Assembly: GCA_030522415.1 (NCBI GenBank)
Contig: CM060113.1
Coordinates: 3,427,467 to 3,491,466 of the forward strand
Source: Channallabes apus
Lineage: Eukaryota; Chordata; Actinopteri; Siluriformes; Clariidae
Direction: 5' to 3'
Length of the DNA: 64,000 bases
Position numbers and translations under genes: made by a program. A model generated the notes under the pieces. That model made no database searches. It was not told the DNA's origin and was given only the letters and a program-made list of their open reading frames with translations. Shown one piece after another: positions 1 to 10,072 of the stretch. The first letter of the stretch is position 1. Each line of letters begins with the position of its first letter.

Positions 1-475
1 CTTGCAGCATGCTTCTGTAACGTTTAAGCGTTCACTTTCTCAGGTGCTTCATCTCTAGGGTCCACCGTAGTCCATAAGTGTTGACACTGTTGTCCGAGCT
101 GCTATTTTTTTAAACGTCTTAACACCTTCTGACCAAACAGAGACCAGAATTCGACAGCATTGCAACACAAATGACTTTAATCAACACACTTCTGCTTCGA
201 TTTTTTTTCAGGTAGTCCAACAAGTTAAACTGACCTCGGCTCAGACTGTGTCCCTGGTACAGTACGTCTTGTTTGGAGCTGATTTAAGTGAGATATTTTG
301 TCTCAGTAAATAGTCCATTGTTCGTTTTTCCGTGAATCCCGACACAACGAACTACCCGACATTATGTCTGGATTAGACCGAGTCTACCAAGCATGCATTC
401 CTATTAGCAGTTTAATAACTTCTTAAAAAGTGAGAATTAACCTGACCTGATTTAAAAGTATGGGAGAAAAAAAAG
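1..475. other. non-coding, no recognised feature
   Basis: I see no open frame with protein-like composition and no repeat family that I recognise. The stretch has mixed composition with short T runs. Confidence 0.6.

Positions 476-506
<31 letters not shown>
476..506. repeat. (CA)n microsatellite
   Basis: An uninterrupted CA dinucleotide run of about 31 bases. Confidence 0.97.
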
Positions 507-508
<2 letters not shown>

Positions 509-672
509 AATCATTCCGCAAGATATATAATAACGTCCTACCACGTGTGAGACTGAAATAGAGACGGCTCCACTTAATGTGATTAGATCTTTGGGGTGAA
601 AAACATGGGAATTTATGTAATGATTTCAGTTTTAGTAATTGCCTCAAGTGTTCCTCAATAACCAATTTAGAA

Positions 673-711
673 TCTCTCTCTCTCTCTCCCTCTCTCTCTC
701 TCATCTCCTCC
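673..711. repeat. (TC)n microsatellite
   Basis: A TC dinucleotide run with one CCC interruption, grading into TCTCCTCCC. Confidence 0.95.
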
Positions 712-839
712 CTCTCTGACCTGGGGAGTTTTTCCTCCTTCTTCTCACACGCTGTGACACAAATACGTACGGCTATAATTTATTTTCACCAGCATGCACT
801 TTATGTCTGTTTATGAAGTAATTGTGAAGTTGATGTAAA

Positions 840-1120
840 TATCCCGACAGAGGTGGAAGTGCTGAGCGCCGGCGGGGGGATTTATTTATTTTCTTCTTCT
901 TTTCTCTTTTTTTCCCCCCTCTGATGCTTTTTTGAATTTAGGTCAGAGCGAGGATTCGTATTAAAACCTCCTCCATATGCATGCTGTGATCCTCGCTGCA
1001 GAAATTCACTTAGAGGCGCCTGCCGTAATTGTGCATTGGACTTGGAGCTGAAAATTGGTCACAGATTGAAGTCATATTGCACTCGGGGACGGGGAGGAAA
1101 GGCTGCAGGAAGTCCACGCG
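840..1120. other. candidate conserved non-coding block
   Basis: This is unique, moderately GC-rich sequence in an AT-rich setting. It includes an ATGCATGC core and a mixed region around 990-1080, and it matches no repeat family I know. There is no convincing coding frame. It is offered as a possible regulatory element only; conservation cannot be tested from one sequence. Confidence 0.2.
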
Positions 1121-1250
1121 AAAAATAGAGCAAAGGAATGGAGGAAAGAGAAATCGCACTGATCTCTATTCCGGAATGAAACGAGGTGCTGGAGGCTGGG
1201 CGCGGCTATCAGTGTGATGAGGAGAGGAGAGGGGGAACGGCCATAGTGAA

Positions 1251-1251
<1 letters not shown>

Positions 1252-1296
<45 letters not shown>

Positions 1297-1302
1297 ACAC
1301 AC
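1252..1302. repeat. (CA)n microsatellite
   Basis: A CA run of about 50 bases with one CACCAC interruption near its right end. Confidence 0.97.
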
Positions 1303-1960
1303 TTTTAACACATTATTAATTAAAATATTTATTAAAAACTGTATTTCACTAATTTATTACTCATTTCATAATACTCTAATCTAATTCATTTAAGTTTTGC
1401 ATTATTAAATCTTTTAGCAATTTAATAACATAACTTAATTTAACAATTAATTTATCTTCTTTTTGTCTCTTTTCTATTTATCTATATTTATTTGCTAATA
1501 ATGTTTATAATTATAATGAAGTTTAATATCATAATCAGTTTAGTACGTATTTGTAAATAATGTATTAGGTGAATAATTTTCAGTCTAATTTAATCAATTC
1601 TGAATAACTAATTACCTTAGCATAACATATTTTTTTGTTTATTAATTTGTTACGTCTAGTATAAGCTTTTTGTTGTTTTTAATTACTAAATACACTTTAA
1701 ATATTGTTTAAATAATTGCTTACTTAATGGTTAATTCATCTAATTTGTTGTCAAACAAAAGCAAACAAACTAAGTTGTTCCTGCTTTTTTAAAACAATTT
1801 AAACAAATATTAATGTGTTTGTTGTTATTATTAATATTAATTTATATCCCATTTGCAGTTACTTTGCACAGTATAAACACAGTAGTAGATTGTTTCAGAC
1901 ATAAAGAAAAAAACCTGTCTGTTATATAATTCAATAAAAAAATAAATAAAAAAGTAAATA
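1303..1960. other. AT-rich non-coding tract
   Basis: About 650 bases are dominated by A and T, with many TTAAT and AATTA words and stop codons in all frames. I recognise no gene or repeat family here. Confidence 0.8.
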
Positions 1961-2400
1961 AATGAAGGCCACAGTCAGTGTGAACGTATCAGACTGTAGG
2001 AAAAAATGCTGTATTTGATATTTGTTCAGACTCGTCCTTTGGCTCAGGAGGTGAGGAGAGACGCTGAGCTGAGTCACTTCAAACAAAGAAATGATGCAAC
2101 AGCGTGTCATGAGGACGTGTCTCAGAGAGAAAATGACATTCTCGCTTATTAGTCAGGGGGCATCACAGCCTCACAAGTTACACCCTATTCTTTTAGCTCA
2201 TGAGCGCTGTGAAATTAGCTGTAACACTTAGACGTTTTTTTTTTCCCCCTCATGCATCTGAGGTGTTTTACATTTGCTCATGCTCACACTCATAACAACT
2301 GGAGGACATACTCCATTTCCTGCCTAATTAAATTCTACTTTTATGGACATACAGTACTGTAACTATTTCTTTTGATGACCCTGAACTGCTGTAGTGCAGA
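1961..2400. other. non-coding, mixed composition
   Basis: Unique-looking sequence without a plausible coding frame. The part around 2130-2230 is less AT-rich and contains GAAATTAGCTGTAA-like homeodomain-type words, but nothing diagnostic. Confidence 0.5.
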
Positions 2401-2410
2401 GTGCTAGAGA

Positions 2411-2700
2411 ATTCTGGATTCTGATTGGCCTGAACGTTCTGATTGATTTTCTACAACAGCAGCTGTGACAGTAGAGCAGGTTCGTGTTAATGTGCTTTTT
2501 ACTATAATAATAATAATAATAAGAAGAAGAAGAAGAAGAAGATGTTGAAAATGTTAAAGCTGGTATAGTGACAATTTATGTACAAGAATTATTTATTTGT
2601 TAAAAAAAATTATAATAACATTCATGGAAGGAGTCTCCAGTGTCAGAAGTAAAACTGTAACTTCATGTTTTCCATCATGAGAGAGTTTCTTAATAAAAAT
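2411..2700 (+). repeat. dispersed repeat, copy 1
   Basis: It starts with ATTCTGGATTCTGATTGG and later carries GGAAGGAGTCTCCAGTGT. The same two landmarks recur in the same order and orientation at 51941-52140, so this is a dispersed family with at least two diverged copies in the window. A compound (ATA)n(AGA)n microsatellite at 2503-2543 lies where the other copy has a GT run. The transposon class is unknown. Confidence 0.6.
2503..2543. repeat. (ATA)n(AGA)n compound microsatellite
   Basis: An ATA run passes directly into an AGA run inside the dispersed repeat. Confidence 0.95.
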
Positions 2701-3183
2701 GACAAGATGTGTGATAGCAACTTGTATCACAGTTACACCACAGCATTAAAGGTAACTAAGAGGTGTGTTCAAGTCAAAACAGGATGGTTGATTGTGTGGA
2801 ATAACAGAACACAGGTCTGAGAGTTTAAAACTTCCTTTATTTCTCTATCCACATTGGGAATATAAAATAGAGTGGGAAATATCACCCTCCTTTAAAATAT
2901 TCACATTTTGTTGCTTTGCTGCCTGAAATGAAGATGGACAAACTTTTTATTTTATCTAGTTGTATTTACTTAGCACAACTTTAAACATTCAAGTGAAAGA
3001 TATAACACCAACATGTTCGGGGAAAAAAAAAAAAACAGAATCAGTGATTTGGAAAAGGATCACCCACTTCTTAAGAAATCAGGCTGTAGAAAAAAAATAT
3101 CAGGCTGCAAAGCTAGAAAATAATTTTAAAATGATTCTTTTCTATACCCACTGTAATCCCCTGCTACACTAATGCACTTACAG

Positions 3184-3640
3184 TATCTCAGCGTTTCACT
3201 AGTGCTTGGACACCATCAATGTAGAAAGTTTTCTCAGCACGCCGGAGCCATGATCAGACTGTCTGATTCATGTCTGAAACACCGGCCTCCCAGGAACTCC
3301 TTTAATCGGAAATGGAAATGGCTTGCAGTGAGGTCAGAACTGTACGGGTTCCAGTAATGTGCAAGTGGTGCAAGTGGTTTCTTCCACAATTTGGCCCGTA
3401 GATTTTCAAGGATCAAGTGTTCCACTCCTTAAATGCTACCTCTGCCTGGATTGTCATTCACAGACATACGGCATTCTTTAAAACATTTGCACTGTTCAAA
3501 TGTTTTACTCCGGCTAAGAGTCTCATCACCGTACTGTGCTTGATGTCTTCTGTAAATGTCATTCGGTTTGATGCCTTCATTCACCAGAAATGTAATCACA
3601 AATCCCGGTTTCAAACGCTATTCATACATATAACTATAAT
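3184..3640 (-). pseudogene. mariner-type transposase relic, internally deleted
   Basis: Read on the minus strand, positions 3614-3429 encode a mariner N-terminal helix-turn-helix region. It contains FLVNEGIKPNDIYRRHQAQ, YGDETLSRSKTF and a degenerate end, DNPGRG. Positions 3425-3184 encode the C-terminal part: NPYSSDLTASHFHFRLKEF (the usual PYSPDLAPSDFHLF box), FLGGRCF and FYIDGVQALVKR. The two parts are nearly adjacent, so most of the catalytic core with the first two acidic residues is missing, and a full mariner enzyme of about 345 residues cannot be made. Family: DD34D mariner, from motif recognition. I did not find terminal inverted repeats. Confidence 0.8.
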
Positions 3641-3649
3641 AAAGGCCTG

Positions 3650-4400
3650 ACATGCTGCTCTTTAATAGAGGAATAAAGCAATTAGGTACATAATGTTATA
3701 GGAAAATAAATAACTTTGTCAAGGCAACAGTTCCTGCACTTCAACCCACCACTTTATCATTTACTATCTTCCATAATCAACAGAACGCACAGTGCCAGTG
3801 CCAACAGACTTAAAATAAAAGATAAATACAAGCCTTTAAGCTCTGATAATGCCTTGTAAAGATTACAGTTACGGATTGCATTACATATTAAGATGACAGA
3901 ACTGCTCAGATGTTGATGGCATTTTAATTAGTCTACTTTAATAGAACTTTAACACAACTATTAAACGTTCAATGAATTTTTCACCAGCTTTAAAGTGGGT
4001 CACATGATCCCAGACAGAAATCTTATTTTGTATCGTTTTTAGTGATTTTGATTTAGGTGAAAGAGAGACAACATGTTTATTGATTAGAACAGCATCGATC
4101 ATCGAGGCAGGGAAGCTGAAAAAATTGAAAACCAGCTGAAATCCTAGAGACCGGGGTTGCTTTGAGAGTTTGGTACATTCGGTGGAAATTTGGGGACTTT
4201 CGGGGTGATCCAGAAATTAGATTTTTGTTTCTCTTGACAACTCTCCGCTGTCCACGTTCCAATTTGAGGAACATTATTGCTTCAACTTCTCATCTAACTT
4301 CCTTTTTTATATTTTGTAATGGTGCAGAAAGAGAGAGTGAGGTTAGTGAGGGAGATGGAACAGCTTACTTATTAACAGTATAAAACCAGATTGCTATATT
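3650..4400. other. non-coding, no recognised feature
   Basis: AT-rich with short scattered frames and no recognised repeat. Small GAA runs lead into the SINE that follows. Confidence 0.6.
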
Positions 4401-4412
4401 ATTGTAAATTGA

Positions 4413-4679
4413 AGAAGAAGAAGAAGAAGAATATTCAATTATTGTCACATGTACTTTTTACAGCACAGCGAAATTTCTTCTTCGCATATCCCAATTAGGA
4501 AACTGGGGTCAGAGCGCAGGGTCAGCCAGCTTACAGCGCCCCTGGAGCAGATAGGGTTAAGGGCCTTGCTCAAGGGCTCAACAGTGGCAACTTGCCGATG
4601 CTGGGGTTCGAACCCCCGACCTTCCGATCAGTAACCCAGAAACCCACAGCCTTAACCGATTGAGCCACCACTGCCCTAT
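4413..4679 (-). mobile_element. tRNA-derived SINE, family A
   Basis: On the minus strand it opens with a tRNA-like head: GGCTCAATCGGTTAAGG is an A-box region and GGGGTTCGAACCCC a B box. The body carries CAACAGTGGCAACTTG on the plus strand complement side, and the far end has the conserved AAGAAGAAATTTCGCTGTGC tail, then GTGACAATAA and a (TTC)n run. A second copy in the opposite orientation lies at 45788-46040. The 8-base word TAAATTGA occurs at 4405-4412 and 4680-4687 and is a likely target-site duplication. Confidence 0.85.
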
Positions 4680-4739
4680 TAAATTGAGTTCTGTAATTAG
4701 CTCATCTGTGTGCTGTGTGGAGAAGTTACAATGAAAAAT

Positions 4740-5372
4740 GCACGACTTGTCTTGACTTGCATGGCTAATTACCTGATTATACAAATCTGGCTCATAGTTT
4801 GAAGGTACTGCTGCATGATGGCATCCAATGAGTGCTGCTCGTCCCTGCTTGAGTGCATGAATTTGCTGAGGTGTTGCTGAAGTCCAGGTTGCTCTCATAG
4901 CGGCCTTCAGCTCTTCTGCATTGTTGTCTAGTGTCTCTCACCTTCCTCTTCACAATACTCCATAGATTCTCTATATGGTTTAGGTAGGCTGAGTTTGTTG
5001 GCCAATCAAGCACAGGTATACCATGGTACCTAAACCATATATTAGTACTTTTGGCAGTGTGGGCAGGTGCCAAGTCCTGCTGGAATTGAAATCAGCATCT
5101 CCATAAAGCTGGTCATCAGAGGGAAGCATGAAGTACTCTAAAACTTCATGGTAGATGCTGCATTGATCTTTGAACACAGTGGACCAGCACCAGCAAGATG
5201 ACATGTCTCCCCAAACCACTGCTGACTGCAAACTTTACACTGGACCTCAAGCAACTTGTATTCTGTGCCTTTCCTGTCTTCCTCCAGACTCTGGGACTTT
5301 GATTTCCAACTGAAATGCAAAATTTACTTCCCTTTGAAAAGAGCACTTTGGCCCACTGAGCAACAGTCCAAT
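4740..5372 (-). pseudogene. Tc1-like transposase relic, central and C-terminal part
   Basis: Three overlapping minus-strand frames give pieces of a fish Tc1-like transposase in order. WTVAQWAKVLFSKGSKFCIS and NQSPRVWRKTGKAQN come first (around 5370-5250), then VLEYFMLPSDDQLYGDADF (around 5140-5080). APAHTAKSTNIWF, VLDWPTNSAYLNHIENLW and IVKRKVRDTR follow (5070-4950). The HIENLW box is the NPIENLW motif that carries the third acidic residue region. Frameshifts separate the pieces and the DNA-binding N terminus is absent, so no active enzyme is possible. The adjoining plus-strand segment appears to be inverted relative to this one. Confidence 0.85.
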
Positions 5373-5640
5373 CCGTTTCATCGCATTGCTGCAGTAATTT
5401 CTGCAAAGTGTTGTACATGTTCATAATGTTCAATAGTCCAACATTTCTGTGTTAAAAATCTTTTCTTTGTATTGGTCTTAGGTAATATTCCAATTTTCTG
5501 GAATACTGAATTTTGGGTTTTCATTAGCTGTTAGTCATAATCATCAAAATTGAAAGAAGTAAACATTTGAAATATAAAAGTCTGTGTATAATGAATCTAC
5601 CGTATATAACATATGAGTTTTTGAGATGCACCTGTAGATT
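5373..5640 (+). pseudogene. Tc1-like C-terminal end and 3' flank in opposite orientation
   Basis: On the plus strand, the start of this segment translates to RIAAVISAK, like the RIDAVIRAKG end of Tc1-like enzymes. An AT-rich tail containing ATTCATTAGC-like and TCTGTGTATAATG words follows and ends with GAGATGCACCTGTAG, which resembles the 3' flank and end of the same Tc1 group. The neighbouring minus-strand relic shares a boundary near 5373, so the two parts look like one element with an internal inversion. The assignment of the tail rests on recalled family sequence. Confidence 0.5.
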
Positions 5641-6972
5641 GTAAGTATTGTAAAAACACACTTTAATTACGTTGGTTGTTGCACACCATTTCAAGCAAAA
5701 TGTCTCTAAACATTGGGTCTTTTTTTGGTGTTTTTTAAAAGTGTGTCATCAAGTTTGGTCTATTTGGTTTTTAATTACTGTACTTCATTGTTGCCATAGC
5801 AACTACTCTCAATGCTAACGGACATGCCATTGGTGTTATGCCCATTGCAGAAATATTTCTCGTTGTCCTGTCATTTTTAATCATAGATGAATCCTAATGA
5901 AAAGACTTACTATCAAATATCTTTCCATGCCCGTGAATTAGTGCATTGATGTTTTTTTTTTTTTTGAAAATGATTTCTCATAAATACCAATTAAAAAAAG
6001 AAAGATCAGGAATATAGCAAGCATGTTTTAAATATTCAGATATTATTCAGAATAGAGTAGCCTTGACTGCTCAAGGTTGATAACCTGATCCAAATATATC
6101 GTGAAAAAAATGCTGAGGGTTTAACAAAGTGCTGGGCGTTTTGCAAATTTTGAAGTAGACTGCAGATTAACTCAGATGTTCAGGTAAAGTTTGATTTTGG
6201 AAAATGCTGAGGTGCAGAACATTGCCCACCCTGAAGTTCTCCAGAGAAATACAGGATACCTCAGTGTATTCACTGTTTTGCTGAACCTTTCATAATTTTT
6301 TTCCTCTTTCAAACCCTACCAGTTCTTCATCTGTCCCACGGAGGGAGCCTGAATGGTTTTATGCTGTACCATACCGCAGAAAAAGAATCTAATTCGAACC
6401 ATTTTGCAGAGGTTATAAACTGTTAATTATGTCATAAACCATTAAAGAACCTTAAAGGAACCAAGTACCATGACATTAATCCATCTTCAGTATGTGATTT
6501 AATGCTGGTCACAACTGGGGTGGTTCTGGAGTCTACAGTGTCTCAGAAATACACTGTGAGAATACACCAAGGACTCTGAAGGAACTCCAGTCAGACAACA
6601 GACATGGTGATGAAAACTTGTGAGACTCCTAACAGACCTACAGTAGGCTCAGGATGTAACCAAGGACCTTGGAGCTGTGAGATGCCTAAGTTTGAAATCA
6701 TTGACAGATTTGAGCTGTTAAAAATAACACAATGACCAACAATTTGAAGGTTGTACAGTACTACACACCTACAGTATGCTGCACATATACGCTGTTTTCC
6801 AAAGAATATTTAAAGGAATCATTTGTTGGTTTAACCATTTTATGAAGACGATGTTCTCCAAGGAACCTTTAACAGTGTTACCCCTATTAGTTTTTTAAAC
6901 ATTGACTTGTATACCTGACAAGTTCTAGGTACTGTGAATAAAATACTAATAAAGACTAATTATATGGAATTT
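5641..6972. other. non-coding, no recognised feature
   Basis: About 1.3 kb of AT-rich to mixed sequence without a plausible gene or a repeat family I can name. Confidence 0.6.
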
Positions 6973-7196
6973 GGGCTGCATGGTGGCATTTTGGTTAACG
7001 TTATGGCCTCGCATCTCCAGGGTTTGCATGTTCTTCCAGTACTTGGGTGTTACCTTCTGGTGCTCCAATTAGCTCCCACAATCCAAAATCATGCAGATTA
7101 GGCATTGGTTTGGTGTTGCCCATTGCAGAATTGCCTATAGTCTGTGAGCATGTCCATTCTTGTACCATGCATTGGCCTGGAGCATCATACAGACCT
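6973..7196 (+). mobile_element. old SINE, 5' half (interrupted)
   Basis: A degraded copy of the SINE family that is intact at 7828-8196. It begins GGGCTGCATGGTGGCA and keeps CTCGCATCTCCAGGG, TTTGCATGTTCT and ATGCAGATTAGGC in family order. Homology stops at 7196, where a sequence with a terminal inverted repeat begins. The rest of the SINE resumes at about 13570, so the element was split by an insertion. Confidence 0.75.
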
Positions 7197-7814
7197 GGGC
7201 CCGGTTTTTCGAAAGCTTCTTATCGCTAAGTAGTTCTTAAGTTGTACCTTAACCTCTCTCTTAACGTTATGGCGCATTTCCCGAAATGTTCTTGGTCTGG
7301 ACCAACCATAACTCATTCTTAGCGTTGTTTCAGCTCAAGACGCTAGTCGCCGCTACTGAGCAGCAGTCTTTATAAATCAGCGGTGTATGGAAGCACATTA
7401 TGGCATGTTATCAAAGTCGTATTAATGATGGAATATACTGTAGATCTGTTTAAGAATGTTATTTTATTTGATATCAGAACTAATAGAGTGACTTTTAATT
7501 AGCCTATTTCATAATGTGACTAATGCATTAAAATTGCCAAAGGTGGCAAACAATTTGGCAGCGATGCAGCGTGGTTTAAACTGAAGACGGCGCCGTCCGT
7601 GGAGCCATGTGGCTTATGTAAAAGTTTTCCTTTAGACAAAACTTCAGCCCTTTTCATATAACTCCCCGGGAAAGTGCCTTCCAAAGCAACAGATTATGGA
7701 GCTTCTTGACCTGCTCAGACCTGTGCTTGCCAGGCCAAGGCATCGTACTGTACTTACACGCTCCACGTCCTGATGTCCTGCTTTTTGCTGCTTTTTGTTT
7801 AAAATATGTTTCAT

Positions 7815-7827
7815 TGATCATTAGCCA
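7815..7827. repeat. SINE target-site duplication, left
   Basis: TGATCATTAGCCA is repeated exactly at 8197-8209, flanking the SINE. Confidence 0.9.
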
Positions 7828-8196
7828 GGGCGGCGCGGTGGTGTAGTGGTTAGCACTGTCGCCTTGCACCTCCAGGGTCTGGGTTCGATTCCCCGGCCAG
7901 GCTCGATTCCCGTCTCTGTGTGCATGGAGTTTGCATGTTCTCCCCGTGCTTGGTGGGTTTCCTCCGGGTACTCCGGTTTCCTCCCACAGTCCAAAGATAT
8001 GCAGGTTAGGCTAATTGGCGTTCCTAAAATTGCCCGTAGTGTGTGAATGTGTGTATGTGTGTGTGCCCTGCGATGGATTGGCACCCTGTCCAGGGTGTAC
8101 CCCGCCTAGTGCTCAAAGTCTCCTGGGATAGGCTCCAGGTCCCCCGCGACCCTGAACACAGGATTAAGCGGTATAGAAGATGAATGAATGAATGAA
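7828..8196 (+). mobile_element. tRNA-derived SINE, young full-length copy (Mermaid-like)
   Basis: The head GGCGCGGTGGTGTAGTGGTT contains the A box, followed by TGGGTTCGATTCCCC as B box. A second B-box-like word, GCTCGATTCCCG, comes 17 bases later. The body holds the common fish SINE words TGGAGTTTGCATGTTCTCC, TCCTCCCACAGTCCAAAG and GATAGGCTCCAGG, and the tail ends in (GAAT)n. It is bracketed by a perfect 13-bp target duplication. Near-identical copies at 38798, 49820 and 53189 show recent activity of the family. The name Mermaid-like is from memory of teleost SINEs and is unchecked. Confidence 0.92.
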
Positions 8197-8209
8197 TGAT
8201 CATTAGCCA
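8197..8209. repeat. SINE target-site duplication, right
   Basis: An exact copy of the 13-base word at 7815-7827. Confidence 0.9.
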
Positions 8210-8344
8210 TTATCCATAACTTTATGGGCTTTTCTTTTCACACATTTTATTTTTATAAAATTTGATTTAGTTAAATGAGAAAATAACCTTGGGAGTTTCA
8301 AACCCCGCATCCATTAATTTTTCTGGGTGATTGTAATGTTTTAA

Positions 8345-8832
8345 TACCCCTACTTACCTATGCGGTTTGACTCGCTGTGAGATGCGGTTTTATACCCCTA
8401 TCTCACCTGCGCAGTCTCGCGCTGTGGCCGTAAGTAGGGTTCATCATGATTCACCCCGAGTTTTTGTGCTGTGATTAGGTTTCTATCTTTCCGCGTGAAA
8501 AATTAAACGTTTAATTTTTTTGCTGGTCCTCGCGGAAGCTTGCAGACCTTGCAGAACTTCGCGGAACATTAAAGGAACGTCGCAAGCAATCGCGGCAGCT
8601 CATGGAGATGAGTCAGGCCACACAGGTGAGATAGGGGTATTAGGCACCATGATCCGCCTCGAGTGACAGCCCAATGGTCCGCCAAGATCTGAAAGGTCCG
8701 CGAGCTTCCGCATGTTAAACATGTTTAATTTTTTGCGTGGTAAAACGTAACCATGGCACCAAAACTCACGCTGAATCATGATAAACCGCACTTACGTCCC
8801 CTGTGCGAAACCGCGTAGGTGAGATAGGGGTA
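8345..8832. mobile_element. foldback MITE flanked by TTAA
   Basis: The ends are TACCCCTACTTACCTA and, in reverse complement, TACCCCTATCTCACCTA. TTAA flanks each side (8341-8344 and 8833-8836), as in piggyBac- or Kolobok-type insertions. The inverted arms are long: the left arm words GTAAGTAGGGTTCATCATGA and AAAATTAAACGTTTAA are mirrored by the right arm up to about 8680. Additional inner copies of the TACCCCTATCTCACC end lie at about 8393 and, inverted, at about 8625, so the element may be a composite. It has no coding capacity. Confidence 0.75.
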
Positions 8833-8914
8833 TTAAACCGCCACTCTGTCATCTCATCGTATTCTTTCCATAGTGCGCTATACAACCTCAACAACTGACA
8901 TACTTCACATTGTT

Positions 8915-9095
8915 GCCTTTCAAGGCTACACTCGATGCTGCGTAAAACGCAATGGGAACCATTTTGTCGTTGTGAAAACACGCCATAGTTTTTGGCTATA
9001 TATAGCCTCGACTCGGTGATGTCATCTGATCAGATGCAGGTGGAGGCTATAAATACAGGTGAGCCGGCAACAAACCTCAGATCATTTGTCTTCAA
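8915..9095 (+). repeat. DIRS terminal module, first partial copy
   Basis: It shares CTCGATGCTGCGT, GGGAACCATTTTGTCG, GGCTATATATAGCCTCGAC and GGTGAGCCGGCAACAA with the copies at 9582-9925 (same orientation) and 12742-13104 (opposite). The GGCTATATATAGCC word is TATA-like and may be part of the element promoter. Confidence 0.85.
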
Positions 9096-9305
9096 AGCCT
9101 TGTTGTGAGCATGTTGTGTTTAAACCAGCAAAATAAGAAGGTGTTTAACTCACCAATATGGCGAGTTTAAACCAGATATCCCTCCGTGTGTGATAATCCA
9201 TATCGGAGTGCGATCTCTACATTGCTTCGTCTAGTGCTGCGCGCGCCGCGCATTCCTGGCTTAAAACTCGTGCATCTGACAGAGCTGCGGCAGACGGAGG
9301 TAAGC

Positions 9306-9318
9306 CCCCCCCCCCCCA
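9306..9318. repeat. poly-C tract
   Basis: A C run of about 13 bases in the DIRS leader. Confidence 0.9.
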
Positions 9319-9387
9319 CTTTCTTCCGCGTTCTCATCACGAGGATTCCTCTCTTGATTAGCGGAGACGAAAATAGCCTTAAGCACT

Positions 9388-9410
9388 TAAAAAAAAAAAA
9401 AAAAAAAAAA
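9388..9410. repeat. poly-A tract
   Basis: An A run of about 23 bases inside the DIRS leader. Confidence 0.95.
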
Positions 9411-9451
9411 ACAGTAGACGGCAGTTTCTGTCGGGTGGCCGGGGGGCGGAG

Positions 9452-9581
9452 CCTCAACGACGCTCTACCCCTCCTCTTAGCTCTCTCCATATGAGTTAAC
9501 CCTTTCATGGAGTAAGCTGTATTCATCCCGTGTTTTTCCTGCCATCGACTTATTTATTTATTTAAATATAGTTGATGTGGA
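9452..9581 (+). repeat. DIRS leader direct repeat, copy 1
   Basis: CTCTCCATATGAGTTAACCC, CTTTCATG, GCTGTATTCAT and CCTGCCATCGACTTATTT recur in the same order at 9929-10072. The two copies flank the terminal module at 9582-9925. Confidence 0.85.
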
Positions 9582-9925
9582 CTGTTCCCTGAAAGGCGGG
9601 AACGAGATGCTGCGTGAAAACGCTATGGGAACCAGTTTGTCGCGTTGCCGGTCGTTGAAGCATGCTGTGAAAACACGCCAACGTTTTTGGCTATATATAA
9701 CCTCGACAGGTGACGTCATCTGATTAGATGTAGGTGGAGGTTATAAAAACAGGTGAGCCGGCAACGACCTCAGATTAATTTGTCTGAACAGCCGTCCGGT
9801 CACGTGGTAGTGCGGCATTGCGACGCAGCATCTCGTTCCCGCCTTTCAGGGAACAGGGTTACAGAAATGTAACCCGAGACGTTCCCTAGCAAGGCTACAC
9901 TCGATGCTGCGTGAAAACGCTATGG
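9582..9925 (+). repeat. DIRS terminal module with foldback arms
   Basis: The inner 275 bases are bounded by a perfect 33-base inverted repeat (9582-9614 and 9824-9856). Each arm contains GGGAACGAGATGCTGCG or its complement. A short outer part with GTAACCCGAGACGTTCCC follows. The whole module is repeated in opposite orientation at 12742-13104. Confidence 0.88.
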
Positions 9926-9928
9926 AGA

Positions 9929-10072
9929 CTCAATGACGCTCTCTCTCCCCCCCCACCCCCTCTCAGCTCTCTTCATATGAGTTAACCCTTTCATGTAGTA
10001 GGCTGTATTCATGCTGTGTTTTTCATGCCATCGACTTATTTGTTTATTTAAATATAGTCGATATGGAAACGC
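9929..10072 (+). repeat. DIRS leader direct repeat, copy 2
   Basis: The second copy of the leader segment seen at 9452-9581, with scattered substitutions. Confidence 0.85.

Noticed and set aside
4578..4660. tRNA gene (B box GGGGTTCGAACCCC)
   Set aside because: It belongs to a SINE head; the flanking body and tail recur at 45788, and the acceptor stem does not pair as in a functional tRNA.
7821..8084. 87-codon frame, repeated almost identically at several sites
   Set aside because: It is a translation of the tRNA-derived SINE, which is non-coding.
9582..9925. Classical long terminal repeat
   Set aside because: The second full copy is inverted, not direct, and the coding remnants include a tyrosine recombinase, which fits DIRS elements better.
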